From: Neolewinella aurantiaca
Lineage (GTDB): Bacteria; Bacteroidota; Bacteroidia; Chitinophagales; Saprospiraceae
Direction of reading: 5' to 3'
Assembly: GCF_008014675.1 (NCBI RefSeq)
Contig: NZ_VOXD01000005.1
Coordinates: forward strand, 1 to 64,000
DNA: 64,000 nt
The translations under genes were made by a program, and so were the position numbers. The notes beneath the pieces are model-generated. The model saw only the letters and a list, made by a program, of their open reading frames with translations. It did not search any database and was not told where the DNA came from. Below are positions 34,090 through 43,283 of the stretch, piece by piece (the stretch's first letter is position 1; every line of letters starts with the position of its first letter).

Positions 34090-34518
34090 TTATTTTCTTC
34101 CGTTAGGGCCGAAGTACTCGGCGTAAATGTTTTCTGTTTCCCGTAATTTGATGGAATACAGAGTGGCTCCCCCTGCGTTAACCCGCTCTTCGATCCGGTT
34201 CCAGAAAAGAATCAGCAAGTTCTCGGTCGTAGGCTGAATGGATTTGGGAACCCACTCAACATCGAGGTTGAAGTTACGATGATCGACTTCATCGACTATT
34301 TCTTCTTTCATGATCGTAGACAGCAGCTTGGCGTCCATAACAAACCCCGTATTGGGGTCGGGATTACCTGCAACAGTTACAAACAGTTCATAGTTGTGGC
34401 CGTGCCAGTTAGGGTTAGAACATTTTCCAAAAACAGCACGGTTTTGCTCGTCACTCCAATCAGCGATGTGCAGTTTGTGTGCGGCATTGAAAGTTTCCCG
34501 ACGGGTGAGGTAGAGCAT
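34090..34518 (-). CDS. 6-pyruvoyl/6-carboxy-tetrahydropterin synthase family
   Basis: A 142-residue T-fold enzyme acting on dihydroneopterin triphosphate. Zinc histidines are in FNAAHKL and HGHNYEL, and the active-site cysteine in FGKCSNPNWHGHNY. DHRNFNLDV and the ending LRETENIYAEY complete the family pattern. CxxxHGH with the PNW insertion resembles eukaryote-like PTPS more than short QueD, so a biopterin-type product is possible; QueD cannot be excluded. Co-transcribed with folE. Confidence 0.88.
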   Translation of the reverse strand: MLYLTRRETFNAAHKLHIADWSDEQNRAVFGKCSNPNWHGHNYELFVTVAGNPDPNTGFVMDAKLLSTIMKEEIVDEVDHRNFNLDVEWVPKSIQPTTENLLILFWNRIEERVNAGGATLYSIKLRETENIYAEYFGPNGRK

Positions 34519-34587
34519 TGTTTTTCAGTTTGGGGCGCAAAGATAAAGTTTTCAGCGGTCATGGCAGCAGAAGCAACCGAAAAGGGA

Positions 34588-34697
34588 GTATTACAAGATG
34601 CACTACAATCACGAATTTGCTGCCTGTCACGTCTCCCATCTCCCGAGAAAGCCGCGCAGAGAGAGAGGGGAATCCGTGCATTTGGCGTTATACACAC
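34588..34697. mobile_element. Diverged second copy of the MITE-like element
   Basis: Aligns over about 110 bp with 33218-33326: shared blocks GATGCACTAC, ATCACGAA, TGTCACGTCTCCC, CTCCCGAG, ATCCGTGCAT and TATACACAC. The terminal inverted repeat is eroded, so this copy looks older and probably immobile. Confidence 0.7.
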
Positions 34698-34737
34698 CGG
34701 AAACCGAAGGTTGGTTCCCTGCTCGTCTACCTTGCCC

Positions 34738-34755
34738 TGCACCTGCGGCCGCGCC
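34738..34755 (-). repeat. Dispersed 18-bp word, copy 17 (perfect)
   Basis: Reads GGCGCGGCCGCAGGTGCA on the minus strand; intergenic, just beyond the mdh terminator. Confidence 0.9.
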
Positions 34756-34785
34756 AGATACCTGAACGTTGTTTCAAAAAACAAC

Positions 34786-34814
34786 GAAGCCTCACCGAAA
34801 ATCGGCGAGGCTTC
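34786..34814 (-). terminator. Terminator of mdh
   Basis: GAAGCCTCACCGA (34786-34798) and TCGGCGAGGCTTC (34802-34814) pair at 12 of 13 positions; on the minus strand GTTGTTTTTTG follows. Confidence 0.85.
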
Positions 34815-34842
34815 ATCATTTGTTTATCCGGAGATGAAACGT

Positions 34843-35775
34843 TTAGACGTTCATGCCTTTGTATACTTCGAGAACACCACGAACAGCATCGGCAGATTTG
34901 TTCATATCGGCCATTTCCTCTTCGTTGAGGTTAAGTTCGAGCAGTTCGTTGATACCTTCTTTGCCCAGTTTCACCGGTACGCCGAGGAAGATACCTTCCT
35001 GACCGTACTCGCCTTCCAGCAGCGCACAACAAGGGAAGATTCGCTTCTCGTCGCGAACGATAGCAGCCACCATCTGAGCCGCTGCGGCACCAGGAGCGTA
35101 CCATGCAGAGGTTCCCATCAGTTTAACGAGTTCTCCACCACCTTTCTTAGTGCGCTCAACAATCGCATCGAGCTCCTCTTTGCTGATCAGGTCGGTCACT
35201 GGGATTCCGGAAACGGTCGTGTAGCGGGGCAGTGGAACCATCGTGTCACCGTGGCCACCGAGCAGCATTGCCTGAATATCCTTGCCGGATACGTCGAGCG
35301 CCATGCTCAGGAATGCACGGTAACGGGCGGTATCCAGAATACCGGCCATGCCGAATACACGGTTTTTGGGAAGGCCGGAAGCTTTGTACGCTGCGTAGGT
35401 CATCACGTCCAGAGGGTTGGAAACGACGATGATGATAGGGTTCTTGCTGTGCTCCATGATGGAGCGGGTTACCATAGTAACGATCTTGGCGTTGGTGCTG
35501 ATCAGGTCGTCGCGGCTCATCCCCGGCTTGCGTGGGATACCGGCTGTGATTACTACGATGTCGGAGTCTGCAGTGTCAGCGTAGTCGTCAGTTCCACGGA
35601 GTTGGGTACTGAAGTGATCAACGCTGGCCTGCTGGTAGCTGTCAAGTGCTTTGCCTTTGGCAAAGTCCCCTTTGATATCAAGGATCACTACTTCGCGGAC
35701 AAGGTCTTTGTGGGCCAGAACGTTGGCTACGGTGGCACCTACATTTCCGGCGCCGACTACGGTTACTTTACTCAT
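34843..35775 (-). CDS. mdh: Malate dehydrogenase
   Basis: A 310-residue NAD-dependent enzyme interconverting malate and oxaloacetate in the TCA cycle. The Rossmann loop VTVVGAGNVGATVA is at the N-terminus, the coenzyme-specifying acidic residue in VVILDIKGD, and the substrate arginines in AGIPRKPGMSRDDL. The catalytic pair is the Asp in GILDTARYR and the His in GGHGDTMVPLP. This is the LDH-like (MalDH 3) group common in Bacteroidota. Single gene with its own terminator. Confidence 0.97.
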   Translation of the reverse strand: MSKVTVVGAGNVGATVANVLAHKDLVREVVILDIKGDFAKGKALDSYQQASVDHFSTQLRGTDDYADTADSDIVVITAGIPRKPGMSRDDLISTNAKIVTMVTRSIMEHSKNPIIIVVSNPLDVMTYAAYKASGLPKNRVFGMAGILDTARYRAFLSMALDVSGKDIQAMLLGGHGDTMVPLPRYTTVSGIPVTDLISKEELDAIVERTKKGGGELVKLMGTSAWYAPGAAAAQMVAAIVRDEKRIFPCCALLEGEYGQEGIFLGVPVKLGKEGINELLELNLNEEEMADMNKSADAVRGVLEVYKGMNV

Positions 35776-35926
35776 GGATTCAAAAATTTAATTTACTTGT
35801 TTTTTATTGTGGGGGTAACGCCCTGAAAATGGGGTTAGTTGGCTACTCCATCTTTAGCTTACCCTAAAAACCGTGCAAAAGTATAGAAAAACAGCCGGAC
35901 TGCATGAAATGCCGTGGGCAAGACGG

Positions 35927-35954
35927 TTGACCAAACATCGTTTCCTTACTTTTG
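35927..35954 (+). promoter_or_regulatory. Bacteroidota-type promoter of metalloprotease gene
   Basis: TTG (35927-35929) and TACTTTTG (35947-35954) are 17 bp apart and match the TTG / TAnnTTTG pattern of the primary sigma factor in this phylum. The start codon is 24 bp downstream. Confidence 0.5.
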
Positions 35955-35978
35955 GGCTTTATAACTATCATCTTCGCT

Positions 35979-37499
35979 ATGAAATCAATCAGATTCCTTT
36001 TTGCTGTGCTACTGCCAGCCTTGTTTCTTACCAGTGCTCTGCAGGCACAATCCGCTGATGGGCAATGGTGCGGCTACACCGGCAAATCCGAATGGCTTTC
36101 TAAATACCAGGCCGGCGAGTATTCTGCCGTCAACAAGTCTGATGAAATCCTATATGTTCCCGCTCGTTTCATCCTTCTCGGAGAGAATGACGGCAGTGGC
36201 TACATCGACCCCGTCAAATTGCTGCGCTCCTTCGAGTTGCTGAACAGCGATTACGAAGACATGAATATCCAGTTCTACATCAAAGAAGTTGACTACCTGA
36301 ACCGTGGCAACTACTACGACCACTCCACTGCATCAATTGGCGGGCAGATGATGAGCCTGCACAACAACAGTGGTGTCATCAACAATTACATTGTGGGCAA
36401 CCCTGCCGGCAACTGTGGTTACTACCTCTCTAGTGCCGACGGTATCGCACTCGGCATCAATTGCCTCGGTGCATCAGACCGTACCTGGAGCCACGAAATG
36501 GGACACCTCTTCACCCTTCCCCATACCTTTTACGGCTGGGAGAGTGTAGGATCAATTGACGAAATCGAGCTGACAGAGCGGGCTCCCGCAACCGTAAGCT
36601 ACCGTGGTTCTAACGTCCCCGTAGAACGCGTCGATGGCAGCAACTGTGAAGATGCAGCTGATGGATTTTGCGATACTTCCCCTGATTATCTGATGCAGCG
36701 CTGGGCTTGTAACGGCGTACAGGAATACCAGGACAGCCTCACCGATCCGGACTCTATCCGTTTTGCAGTGCCGGCCACCAACATTATGTCTTACGCACTC
36801 GATGGTTGTATCGAAGGTTTCTCCGAAGAGCAGAAAACAGCAATGCAAACCAACCTCGCTGCCCGGCAGATTGCCGACAACAGCGGAGACGGACGCGTTG
36901 CCGCCGACGGAGACGAAATGAATCTCTTACTCCCTGAAGATAACGCAACCCTCGAAGTATCCGACTTCGTTGAACTCGTCTGGAACTCTGTGCCAAACGC
37001 AGATTACTACATCGTTCAGCTCAACACCAGCACCAACTTCAACGGCGCGGTACTGCAGTCGTTCATCGTTACCGACACCACCGCTATCATCGAAGACGAC
37101 CTGAGCCCCAACACCCGCTACTACTGGCGCGTTCGGCCTTTCAACCGCTACGTAATCGACAGCGACTTCGGCGACCAGAAATTCCGCTTCAAGAACGGTG
37201 AGTTCCCAACCGCTACTATCGATGCCGAGCTCAACGCAGCCATCACAGTTGCTCCTAACCCTGTTTCAGGCGGGCAGGAACTGCGCATCGACGGGCAAGA
37301 CCTCGGGCAGTCAGGTAACATGACTTACCAACTCATCGACGCTGCCGGCCGGGTGCTTGTTTCCCGCGAAAACGTTAGTGTTACTTCCGCTGGCTTCAAC
37401 GAACGGATCGAGACAGCGGGAATGCCCGCAGGTGTTTACTTCCTTCGTATCCGCCTCAACGACAAGCTCGTCAGCCGTCGGGTTGTTGTTACTCCCTAA
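35979..37499 (+). CDS. Secreted M43-like zinc metalloprotease with T9SS sorting domain
   Basis: A 506-residue protein: signal peptide (1-23), protease domain (about 45-300), a fibronectin-III-like domain (about 315-405), and a type A sorting domain (about 425-506; VAPNPVSGGQELRI ... GRVLVSRE ... GVYFLRI). The zinc site is HEMGHLFTLPH, giving H172, E173, H176 and H182, with a downstream NIMSYALDG methionine turn, as in pappalysin-type M43 proteases. Probably exported across the outer membrane to degrade external protein. Start at 35979; an upstream in-frame methionine at 35952 lies inside the promoter. Confidence 0.9.
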   Translation: MKSIRFLFAVLLPALFLTSALQAQSADGQWCGYTGKSEWLSKYQAGEYSAVNKSDEILYVPARFILLGENDGSGYIDPVKLLRSFELLNSDYEDMNIQFYIKEVDYLNRGNYYDHSTASIGGQMMSLHNNSGVINNYIVGNPAGNCGYYLSSADGIALGINCLGASDRTWSHEMGHLFTLPHTFYGWESVGSIDEIELTERAPATVSYRGSNVPVERVDGSNCEDAADGFCDTSPDYLMQRWACNGVQEYQDSLTDPDSIRFAVPATNIMSYALDGCIEGFSEEQKTAMQTNLAARQIADNSGDGRVAADGDEMNLLLPEDNATLEVSDFVELVWNSVPNADYYIVQLNTSTNFNGAVLQSFIVTDTTAIIEDDLSPNTRYYWRVRPFNRYVIDSDFGDQKFRFKNGEFPTATIDAELNAAITVAPNPVSGGQELRIDGQDLGQSGNMTYQLIDAAGRVLVSRENVSVTSAGFNERIETAGMPAGVYFLRIRLNDKLVSRRVVVTP

Positions 37500-37524
37500 G
37501 GCCTGAATTTCAGGTCTCAAGCTT

Positions 37525-37566
37525 CAGGCCCGCTCCGGACAAAACCGGAGCGGGCCTGTTTTTTTT
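37525..37566 (+). terminator. Strong intrinsic terminator
   Basis: CAGGCCCGCTCCGG (37525-37538) pairs perfectly with CCGGAGCGGGCCTG (37545-37558), loop ACAAAA, followed by eight T. Ends the metalloprotease transcript. A smaller hairpin CCTGAATTTCAGG (37502-37514) precedes it. Confidence 0.95.
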
Positions 37567-37686
37567 GCGCAGACGGTACTGCGCGGAAGTTTTCCTTTTT
37601 GTGTCCGGCTCAACAGCAGGTTTAGAGCGTGCTGTTACTCCGTAAGCTCCCCGGCCTGAATTTTCCGGGTCCCATCATCTTTATCC

Positions 37687-37704
37687 GGCGCGGACGCAGG
37701 TGCA
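37687..37704 (+). repeat. Dispersed 18-bp word, copy 18 (perfect)
   Basis: GGCGCGGACGCAGGTGCA; intergenic, 75 bp before the DEAD-box helicase gene. Confidence 0.9.
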
Positions 37705-37766
37705 GTGGCGGGGATGAGAGGCATAATCTGCGTTGGATCAGCAGGAGTACTACTACTTAATATAGT

Positions 37767-37774
37767 TACCTTCG
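37767..37774 (+). promoter_or_regulatory. Possible -7 element, near-leaderless
   Basis: TACCTTCG, a variant of TAnnTTTG, ends 4 bp before the helicase ATG at 37779. Confidence 0.3.
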
Positions 37775-37778
37775 CCCT

Positions 37779-39083
37779 ATGAAGTCACAAAAGGAAATAT
37801 TGATCAAGCTGGGCATCCAGTCGCTCAACCAGATGCAACAGGAAGCCCGTAAAGCCATTCTCCACGGAGACGAGATCGTGCTCCTCTCGCCCACCGGAAC
37901 GGGAAAAACCCTGGCTTTTCTGTTGCCCATAATCAATGAACTAAGCCCCAAGGTGCCTACCGTGCAGGCGCTTATTCTGGTCCCCAGCCGGGAGCTTGCC
38001 ATCCAGATCGAAGCGGTAATGCGGGAAATGGGTAGTGGCTACCGCGTCGACTCTGTCTATGGCGGACGCCCCGGCTCTAAGGAACGCGAAGACCTCAAAA
38101 CGCCGCCCGCCATCCTTGTTGGCACTCCCGGCCGGGTAGCCGACCACCTACGGCGCGAAGCATTCTCCGTAAAAACCATCCGTACTCTCGTCCTCGATGA
38201 GTTCGACAAATCCCTGGAAACCGGATTCGAGAAGGAAATGAAGCAGATCGTTACCGCTCTCCCCTCTCTGAAGAAAAAAATCCTCACCTCCGCAACCAAT
38301 GAGGTGGAATTCCCCGACTTCATGGGTCTCAAGGATCCCGTTACAATCGATTACCTCGGTACCCGCAGCAGCCAGCTGCGGATGGTCGACGTACCGGCAC
38401 CGGAGAAAGACAAACTCATCACCCTCGAAAAAGTCCTGGGACAGACCGGTAGCGGCAGGGGGATCATTTTCTGTAACGTAAAAGGAACCCTGCGCTTCGT
38501 AGCCGACTTCCTCGACAGCCGGGGAATCGACTACGCAGTGTTTATGGGCGGACTCGAACAAACAGAGCGGGAGCGCGCCCTGATCAAGTTCCGCAACGGT
38601 ACCCACCGCCTGCTTTTGTCCACCGACCTCGCAGCGCGTGGTATAGATGTTCCCGAGCTTGACTTCATTATCCATTATCAGATGCCTTCCAAAGAGGCAG
38701 AGTTCACCCACCGCAACGGCCGGACCGCAAGGATGCACGCCAACGGAACCGCCTACCTCATGCACTGGGATGGTTACCCACTCCCAGACTACGTCACCGA
38801 AACCGAAGACATCGATCTCGACCCCGAACCAGGCAACGTACAGAACAGCAAATGGGCTACGCTCTACGTCTCCGCTGGCCGCAAAGACAAGGTATCCAAG
38901 GGTGATATTGCCGGCTTGTTCTTCAAGCAAGGTGGGCTCGAAAAAGGTGAACTCGGGGTAATTGAATTGTTAGCGGATTGTACTTTCGTGAGTGTTCCCC
39001 GCGCAAAAACCGAAGGTTTAATTGCCCTGCTCAACAACGGGCGGGTAAAGAAAAGAAAGATCAGGGTCTCCGAACTCGAATAA
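37779..39083 (+). CDS. DEAD-box RNA helicase, DbpA-like
   Basis: A 434-residue helicase. Motif I is SPTGTGKT, Ia PSRELA, Ib GTPGR, motif II DEFD (Phe in place of Ala), motif III TSAT written TSATN, and motif VI HRNGRTAR. After the two RecA lobes the last about 75 residues (LYVSAGRKDKVSKGDIAGLF ... VSVPRAKTEGLIALLNN) match the RNA-binding domain of DbpA, which targets 23S rRNA. Role in large-subunit assembly is the natural prediction. The N-terminal Q motif is short (GIQSLNQMQQEA). Confidence 0.92.
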   Translation: MKSQKEILIKLGIQSLNQMQQEARKAILHGDEIVLLSPTGTGKTLAFLLPIINELSPKVPTVQALILVPSRELAIQIEAVMREMGSGYRVDSVYGGRPGSKEREDLKTPPAILVGTPGRVADHLRREAFSVKTIRTLVLDEFDKSLETGFEKEMKQIVTALPSLKKKILTSATNEVEFPDFMGLKDPVTIDYLGTRSSQLRMVDVPAPEKDKLITLEKVLGQTGSGRGIIFCNVKGTLRFVADFLDSRGIDYAVFMGGLEQTERERALIKFRNGTHRLLLSTDLAARGIDVPELDFIIHYQMPSKEAEFTHRNGRTARMHANGTAYLMHWDGYPLPDYVTETEDIDLDPEPGNVQNSKWATLYVSAGRKDKVSKGDIAGLFFKQGGLEKGELGVIELLADCTFVSVPRAKTEGLIALLNNGRVKKRKIRVSELE

Positions 39084-39159
39084 ATCGCAGTTCGTAAATT
39101 CCGAACGGATAACTTTCCTTCTGTTTATCGGCTAAACTCTCAATAAAACCAAAACGGTA

Positions 39160-39402
39160 ATGGCAGACGAAACCCCAACACCCCCCGAGCAGCCCAACAA
39201 TCCGCTTCACGGAGTAAAACTTATCGAAATCCTCGAGTATCTCGAACAGGCTTACGGCTGGGAAGAATTAGGCGAAATGATCAACATCCGCTGCTTTACG
39301 CACGACCCCAGCATTAAGTCGAGCCTGAAATTCCTGCGTAAAACACCCTGGGCTCGCGATAAAGTAGAAGCCCTGTTCGTAGCTTCGGTCCGTAAGGAGT
39401 AG
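39160..39402 (+). CDS. VF530 family small DNA-binding protein (DUF2132)
   Basis: An 80-residue protein matching the VF530/DUF2132 family almost end to end: [53 protein letters not shown]. The family is a compact helical fold described as DNA-binding. It starts 76 bp after the helicase gene and may share its transcript. Confidence 0.93.
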   Translation: MADETPTPPEQPNNPLHGVKLIEILEYLEQAYGWEELGEMINIRCFTHDPSIKSSLKFLRKTPWARDKVEALFVASVRKE

Positions 39403-39423
39403 GTGTTTTTGAAAACCTGCCTT

Positions 39424-39441
39424 TGCACCTGCGGCCGCGCC
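39424..39441 (-). repeat. Dispersed 18-bp word, copy 19 (perfect)
   Basis: Reads GGCGCGGCCGCAGGTGCA on the minus strand; centred in the 62-bp gap between two convergent stop codons, about 22 bp from each. Confidence 0.9.
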
Positions 39442-39464
39442 CCGATCCGCCGGCTACAAAAGCA

Positions 39465-41429
39465 TTACAGCGCGGGTTCCCAACTGTTCAGGGCCTGGTA
39501 CACGCCTTTATGCACTTTTCCTCTTATTTGCATTTGCTGAAAGCGCTCGTTTTTCGGGTCAGGGTGCACCCGGTTCGTCAATAAAACGAACACCAGATCA
39601 TTTTCAGGGTCTGCCCAAACCGACGTCCCCGAAAACCCGAGGTGGCCAAACGTTTCGGGAGAAGCACCGGCGTTGATCACATTTTGCCAGCCACCGGTCA
39701 ACCGGTCAAAGCCCAGCGCCCGGTAATTGAAGCGGTTTTTCGTCGTGAATAATGAAACCGTTTCGGGAGACAACAACTGCTGGTTTCCGACAGCACCTTC
39801 ATCGATAAAGAGTTGGAACAAGCGACCAAGGTCGTGAGCATTCGCAAATAAGCCGGCATGACCGGCCACACCTCCCAACAGTGCCGCGCCTTCGTCGTGA
39901 ACGTAGCCGCGCAGGAGTCCTCCCCTCATCCATGGGTCAGAAACGGTGGGTACCAACTGGTCGGCAGGGAAAGTTTCCGCAGGCCGGAAACCAAGCCGCC
40001 CCAGGCCCATGGGCTGGTAGAACTCACGTTCGAGCAATTCGTTCATCGGCTCTCCGGCGATCTGTTCCACCACGAGTTGCAGCAGGTAATAGTTCAGGTC
40101 GCTGTATTTGTACACCTGTCGTCGGGTGCGGCCAATTTTCCCCGTTAAGTTTTTTCGAATCATCCCGGGAACATCTGCGCTCAGCCAGCGCCCCGGCCCT
40201 ACGGGCAGCTTAAAAGCGTCCTGCATCTCCTCTGCCACAAACTGCTTACCAATCAGGCCAGTCAGCGGTATTTCGGATTGCAGGCCGGTATGGTGGGCCA
40301 GTAACCGCTCGATCTTATAGCGGCCAATAACCTTCTTTTTCAGTTCAGGCAGGTAATCACGGACTTCGGCGTCCAGCGCAATCCGGCCATCATCGTAAAG
40401 CTTCATCACAGCCAGGGTCGTAGCTGCAGCCTTGGTTACCGAAGCGAGGTCGTACAGATCACCGGGGTTGACCGGTTGCTTACGGTACGTATGGTGGCCG
40501 TAGGCTTTTTCGTACACAACCTGCCCGTCTTTAAGGACCAGCAATTGCGCACCGGGCATTGCCCGGTAGCGGATTCCGCGGTTGATCTGGTAATCTACGT
40601 AATCCATTTTCCGCCGGTCTATACCAAGCTCCTCCGGCAGGCGGAACCCTTTGCGGACGGGCTCCAACCGGTAACCTGTTCCCGCGCGGAAGGCAGGCGT
40701 GGTTTGGGCCAGGCGGCCATCGATCAATTCTGCCCCAAAGATAGCCTGCCCCAGAAAGGCCTCGCTCTCTTTGCACCGCAAAGGCGTGTTCAGCACCGAC
40801 CAGTTCTGGGGCACTCCGGTCACAACATTAGCATCTCCAAAGTGGATCAGGGTAATTCCGTCGCCCTCCAGTTCGTAGAGTGCGTGGTACCAGTCGCTGT
40901 TGAAAGCCGACTGTCCTTTGGGGTCGTCAGCCACGATTATTGTCGGTAAATCGAGCCCAACCGGAAGGGCGTAACCGATCACATCATCGAAAGGTACCTC
41001 CTGCACGTCGGCAAAGCGGCGGGCCATACCGATGAAGCGGGCCGGCCGCTGGTCTTGTCGGTAAATGACGCGAACGGCGGGAACGTCTTCCAGTGGGAGC
41101 TTGCCAACAGGGCTGGTCAGCAGTACCGTTTGCCGCAGCAAACGGCCGTGGCGTTCGAGGTCTCCGGCAGGATCGACGGACTCATAGGGCCAGGAAGTAT
41201 TGATCGTAAGGGTATCTGCATCGGCGATTTCGTTGAGGAGCAGCCCGGTAGGGCTGGCCCGCAGGCTGTCGAGTTGCTGTGTACTAAGCAGATGCCGGGT
41301 TGGCTCGGCAGCATCGTCTCTGAAGAAACTGGCAAACCACTCAAACAGCTCATCGGTCCAGCTCGCAGCATGAACCGGAGTAGAAAAGAGAGACAAGCAG
41401 ATAAACAGTGAAAAAGAAAGAGTTTTCAT
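39465..41429 (-). CDS. Exported serine hydrolase (class C beta-lactamase fold)
   Basis: A 654-residue protein with a signal peptide (1-21). About 25-270 is an N-terminal domain resembling a non-catalytic hydrolase partner (IGYALPVGLDLPTIIVADDP, LYELEGDGITLIHFGD). The C-terminal beta-lactamase/PBP domain (about 285-650) has SVTK (about 329-332) as the SxxK motif, YSDLNYY as YxN, and a late HLGFSGTSVWADP. Such two-part proteins often pair a glycoside-hydrolase-3-like part with a beta-lactamase domain; here the first part is too short for a whole GH3. Probably periplasmic, cell-wall or peptide directed. Confidence 0.87.
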   Translation of the reverse strand: MKTLSFSLFICLSLFSTPVHAASWTDELFEWFASFFRDDAAEPTRHLLSTQQLDSLRASPTGLLLNEIADADTLTINTSWPYESVDPAGDLERHGRLLRQTVLLTSPVGKLPLEDVPAVRVIYRQDQRPARFIGMARRFADVQEVPFDDVIGYALPVGLDLPTIIVADDPKGQSAFNSDWYHALYELEGDGITLIHFGDANVVTGVPQNWSVLNTPLRCKESEAFLGQAIFGAELIDGRLAQTTPAFRAGTGYRLEPVRKGFRLPEELGIDRRKMDYVDYQINRGIRYRAMPGAQLLVLKDGQVVYEKAYGHHTYRKQPVNPGDLYDLASVTKAAATTLAVMKLYDDGRIALDAEVRDYLPELKKKVIGRYKIERLLAHHTGLQSEIPLTGLIGKQFVAEEMQDAFKLPVGPGRWLSADVPGMIRKNLTGKIGRTRRQVYKYSDLNYYLLQLVVEQIAGEPMNELLEREFYQPMGLGRLGFRPAETFPADQLVPTVSDPWMRGGLLRGYVHDEGAALLGGVAGHAGLFANAHDLGRLFQLFIDEGAVGNQQLLSPETVSLFTTKNRFNYRALGFDRLTGGWQNVINAGASPETFGHLGFSGTSVWADPENDLVFVLLTNRVHPDPKNERFQQMQIRGKVHKGVYQALNSWEPAL

Positions 41430-41879
41430 TCAGTCTGGGGTAAAATCGGGCACATTCAAAAATACAGAAGGGTGAAATTCAGGTGTGTCGTATCTAACGC
41501 CTTTTCTTACAGTCTATTGCATGCCCGGGCGCGGGCGCGGGTGCAAGGAAAGGTTAAAGGAGAAATAACGCCTCCCGTAATGCTTTTGTGCCCAGCAAAG
41601 GTAAGCACAGCCCCCAACAGACACACTTTGACACAGCTATTCAAAATCAAGGTGTTATTAATTTGCCGACAAGCCACAAAGAAGACGGCGGCAACTGCGC
41701 CATTTGATCCCGGGATCATCAACTCTCTCCGCAAATTATGGACAGACAGGTCAATATTCCGACAAATTGAATTTGCTGACTTCAGAAAAAGGGAAGAATA
41801 ATGCTCTTCAAGTTAAAACATTCGCTGTATTTTGCATAAATTTTCAACATTTGCACCTTGCAATTAATCTGACTCCTCA
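41430..41879. other. 450-bp divergent intergenic region
   Basis: Lies between the serine hydrolase and rmuC starts. Contains a dispersed-word copy (41528-41545) and then AT-richer DNA. A 109-codon open frame at 41472-41801 has no protein-like features. No other structure recognised. Confidence 0.55.
41528..41545 (+). repeat. Dispersed 18-bp word, copy 20 (1 change)
   Basis: GGCGCGGGCGCGGGTGCA; intergenic before rmuC. Confidence 0.8.
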
Positions 41880-43196
41880 ATGCACCCACTATACCTTTTG
41901 CTGGCCGCCCTGCTTGGTGCTCTGATCTGTTGGCTCATTCTTCAGCTTCGGTTCCGGGGAAGTTATCTTCCGCTTACCGACGTAGAGAAAGATTACATCC
42001 GCAGGGAGGTGCACGAACAGGTCCGCAACGAAGCGGACCTTCACTACGAAAACCTGCAGGAGAAGTCCGCCTCCGAAAACCGCCTGAGCAGCGAACTCGC
42101 CGTCACCCGGGCTAACCTGCAAAACCTCGAAGAAAAACTCGCCAACAGTAAGGTAGAGATGGAACGTTTGCAGGCGGCCGGCCTTGCTCAGTTCGAGCAA
42201 ACGGCCAACCGGTTACTTCAGGAGAAAGGAAAGATATTCAGCCACCAAAATGCCGAACAGCTCACCAGTATTCTCAGCCCTTTGCGCGAGCGCATCCAGG
42301 GCTTTGAGCAGCAAATTGAACGTCGGTTTCTGGAAGAAACCAAAGATCGTGTCTCTCTGCGTCAGGAGATCAAGCATTTGCAGCAACTCAATGCTCAGAT
42401 AAGCACCGAAGCCAACAACCTGGCTGGTGCCCTCAGGGGAAACAGTAAAACCCAGGGGGACTGGGGCGAGTGGCAGCTCCTCACCCTGCTCGAAGCCAGC
42501 GGCCTCCAGCAAGGGATACATTTCGATGCCCAAAGCAGTTACCGCGACGAAGAAGACAAAATGAAACGGCCCGATTTTGTCATCAACCTGCCTGAAGGTA
42601 AGCACCTGATAATTGACTCCAAAGTCTCTCTTACTGCCTACGACCGGTACTGTGCCCTGGACCCCGATGATCCGGAAAGGAAACTTCAGGCTGTTGCCCA
42701 CCTGCGAAGCCTCAAGAAGCACGTCACCGACCTGTCGGGCAAGAACTACACCCGCTTATATCAGATCAGCAGTCCTGACTACCTCCTCCTTTTTGTACCC
42801 ATCGAACCTGCTTTTGGCCTCGCACTCGCCACCGACCAGGGAATTTTCCTGGAAGCGCTCGAACGGAACATCGTCATCGTTACCCCATCCACCCTGCTGG
42901 CTACATTGCGCACGGTCAGCTTCATCTGGAAGCAGGAAGACCAGAAGAGAAACGTCCTTGAAATCGCTAAACAAAGCGGTTTGTTGTACGATGGCTTTGT
43001 TGCCTTCACTGCGGAGCTCAAAGAAGTCGGTAAACAACTGGACCGAGCACAAACCTCTTACGGCAACGCTCTCCGCAAACTGTCGACCGGAGGCAAGTAC
43101 GGCGCCACCCTCATCGGGCGGGCTGAAAAACTCCGGACGCTCGGCGCAAAGACAAAAAAACGACTGCCTAAAGACCTTCTTTCCGAAGAAGAATAA
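41880..43196 (+). CDS. rmuC: DNA recombination protein RmuC
   Basis: A 438-residue protein with one N-terminal membrane anchor (about 4-24), a coiled coil (about 30-185, with EEKLANSKVEMERLQ), and the RmuC nuclease-fold domain: GNSKTQGDWGEWQLLTLLEASGL, KRPDFVINLPEGKHLIIDSKVSLTAYDRY, and VFVPIEPAF in the form LLFVPIEPAFGLAL. RmuC limits inversions at short inverted repeats in E. coli, which is of interest next to the many short repeats here. Full length. Confidence 0.95.
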   Translation: MHPLYLLLAALLGALICWLILQLRFRGSYLPLTDVEKDYIRREVHEQVRNEADLHYENLQEKSASENRLSSELAVTRANLQNLEEKLANSKVEMERLQAAGLAQFEQTANRLLQEKGKIFSHQNAEQLTSILSPLRERIQGFEQQIERRFLEETKDRVSLRQEIKHLQQLNAQISTEANNLAGALRGNSKTQGDWGEWQLLTLLEASGLQQGIHFDAQSSYRDEEDKMKRPDFVINLPEGKHLIIDSKVSLTAYDRYCALDPDDPERKLQAVAHLRSLKKHVTDLSGKNYTRLYQISSPDYLLLFVPIEPAFGLALATDQGIFLEALERNIVIVTPSTLLATLRTVSFIWKQEDQKRNVLEIAKQSGLLYDGFVAFTAELKEVGKQLDRAQTSYGNALRKLSTGGKYGATLIGRAEKLRTLGAKTKKRLPKDLLSEEE

Positions 43197-43283
43197 ACCA
43201 CCATCCCCCAGAGAGCAAAAGCACAAACCTTTTGCTTGCACTTGCCCAGGAAGGTATAACCACCTGAAAACCAATCTTTTTTT

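Larger units (their letters stand above)
34519..34842. other. Intergenic region with MITE remnant, word copy and terminator
   Basis: The 324-bp gap between mdh and the PTPS gene contains, in order, a diverged MITE copy (34588-34697), a dispersed-word copy (34738-34755) and the mdh terminator (34786-34814). No gene seen. Confidence 0.65.

Noticed and set aside
34279-35826. 515-codon frame antisense to mdh and PTPS
   Set aside because: Overlaps two well-supported genes and the MITE remnant; no recognisable domain.
37424-37436. GCCCGCAGGTGTT in the metalloprotease sorting domain
   Set aside because: Encodes the conserved PAGVY of type A sorting domains; similarity to CGCAGGTG is incidental.
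41472-41801. 109-codon open frame before rmuC
   Set aside because: Begins across a dispersed-word copy, has no domain or signal and atypical residue mix; treated as non-coding.
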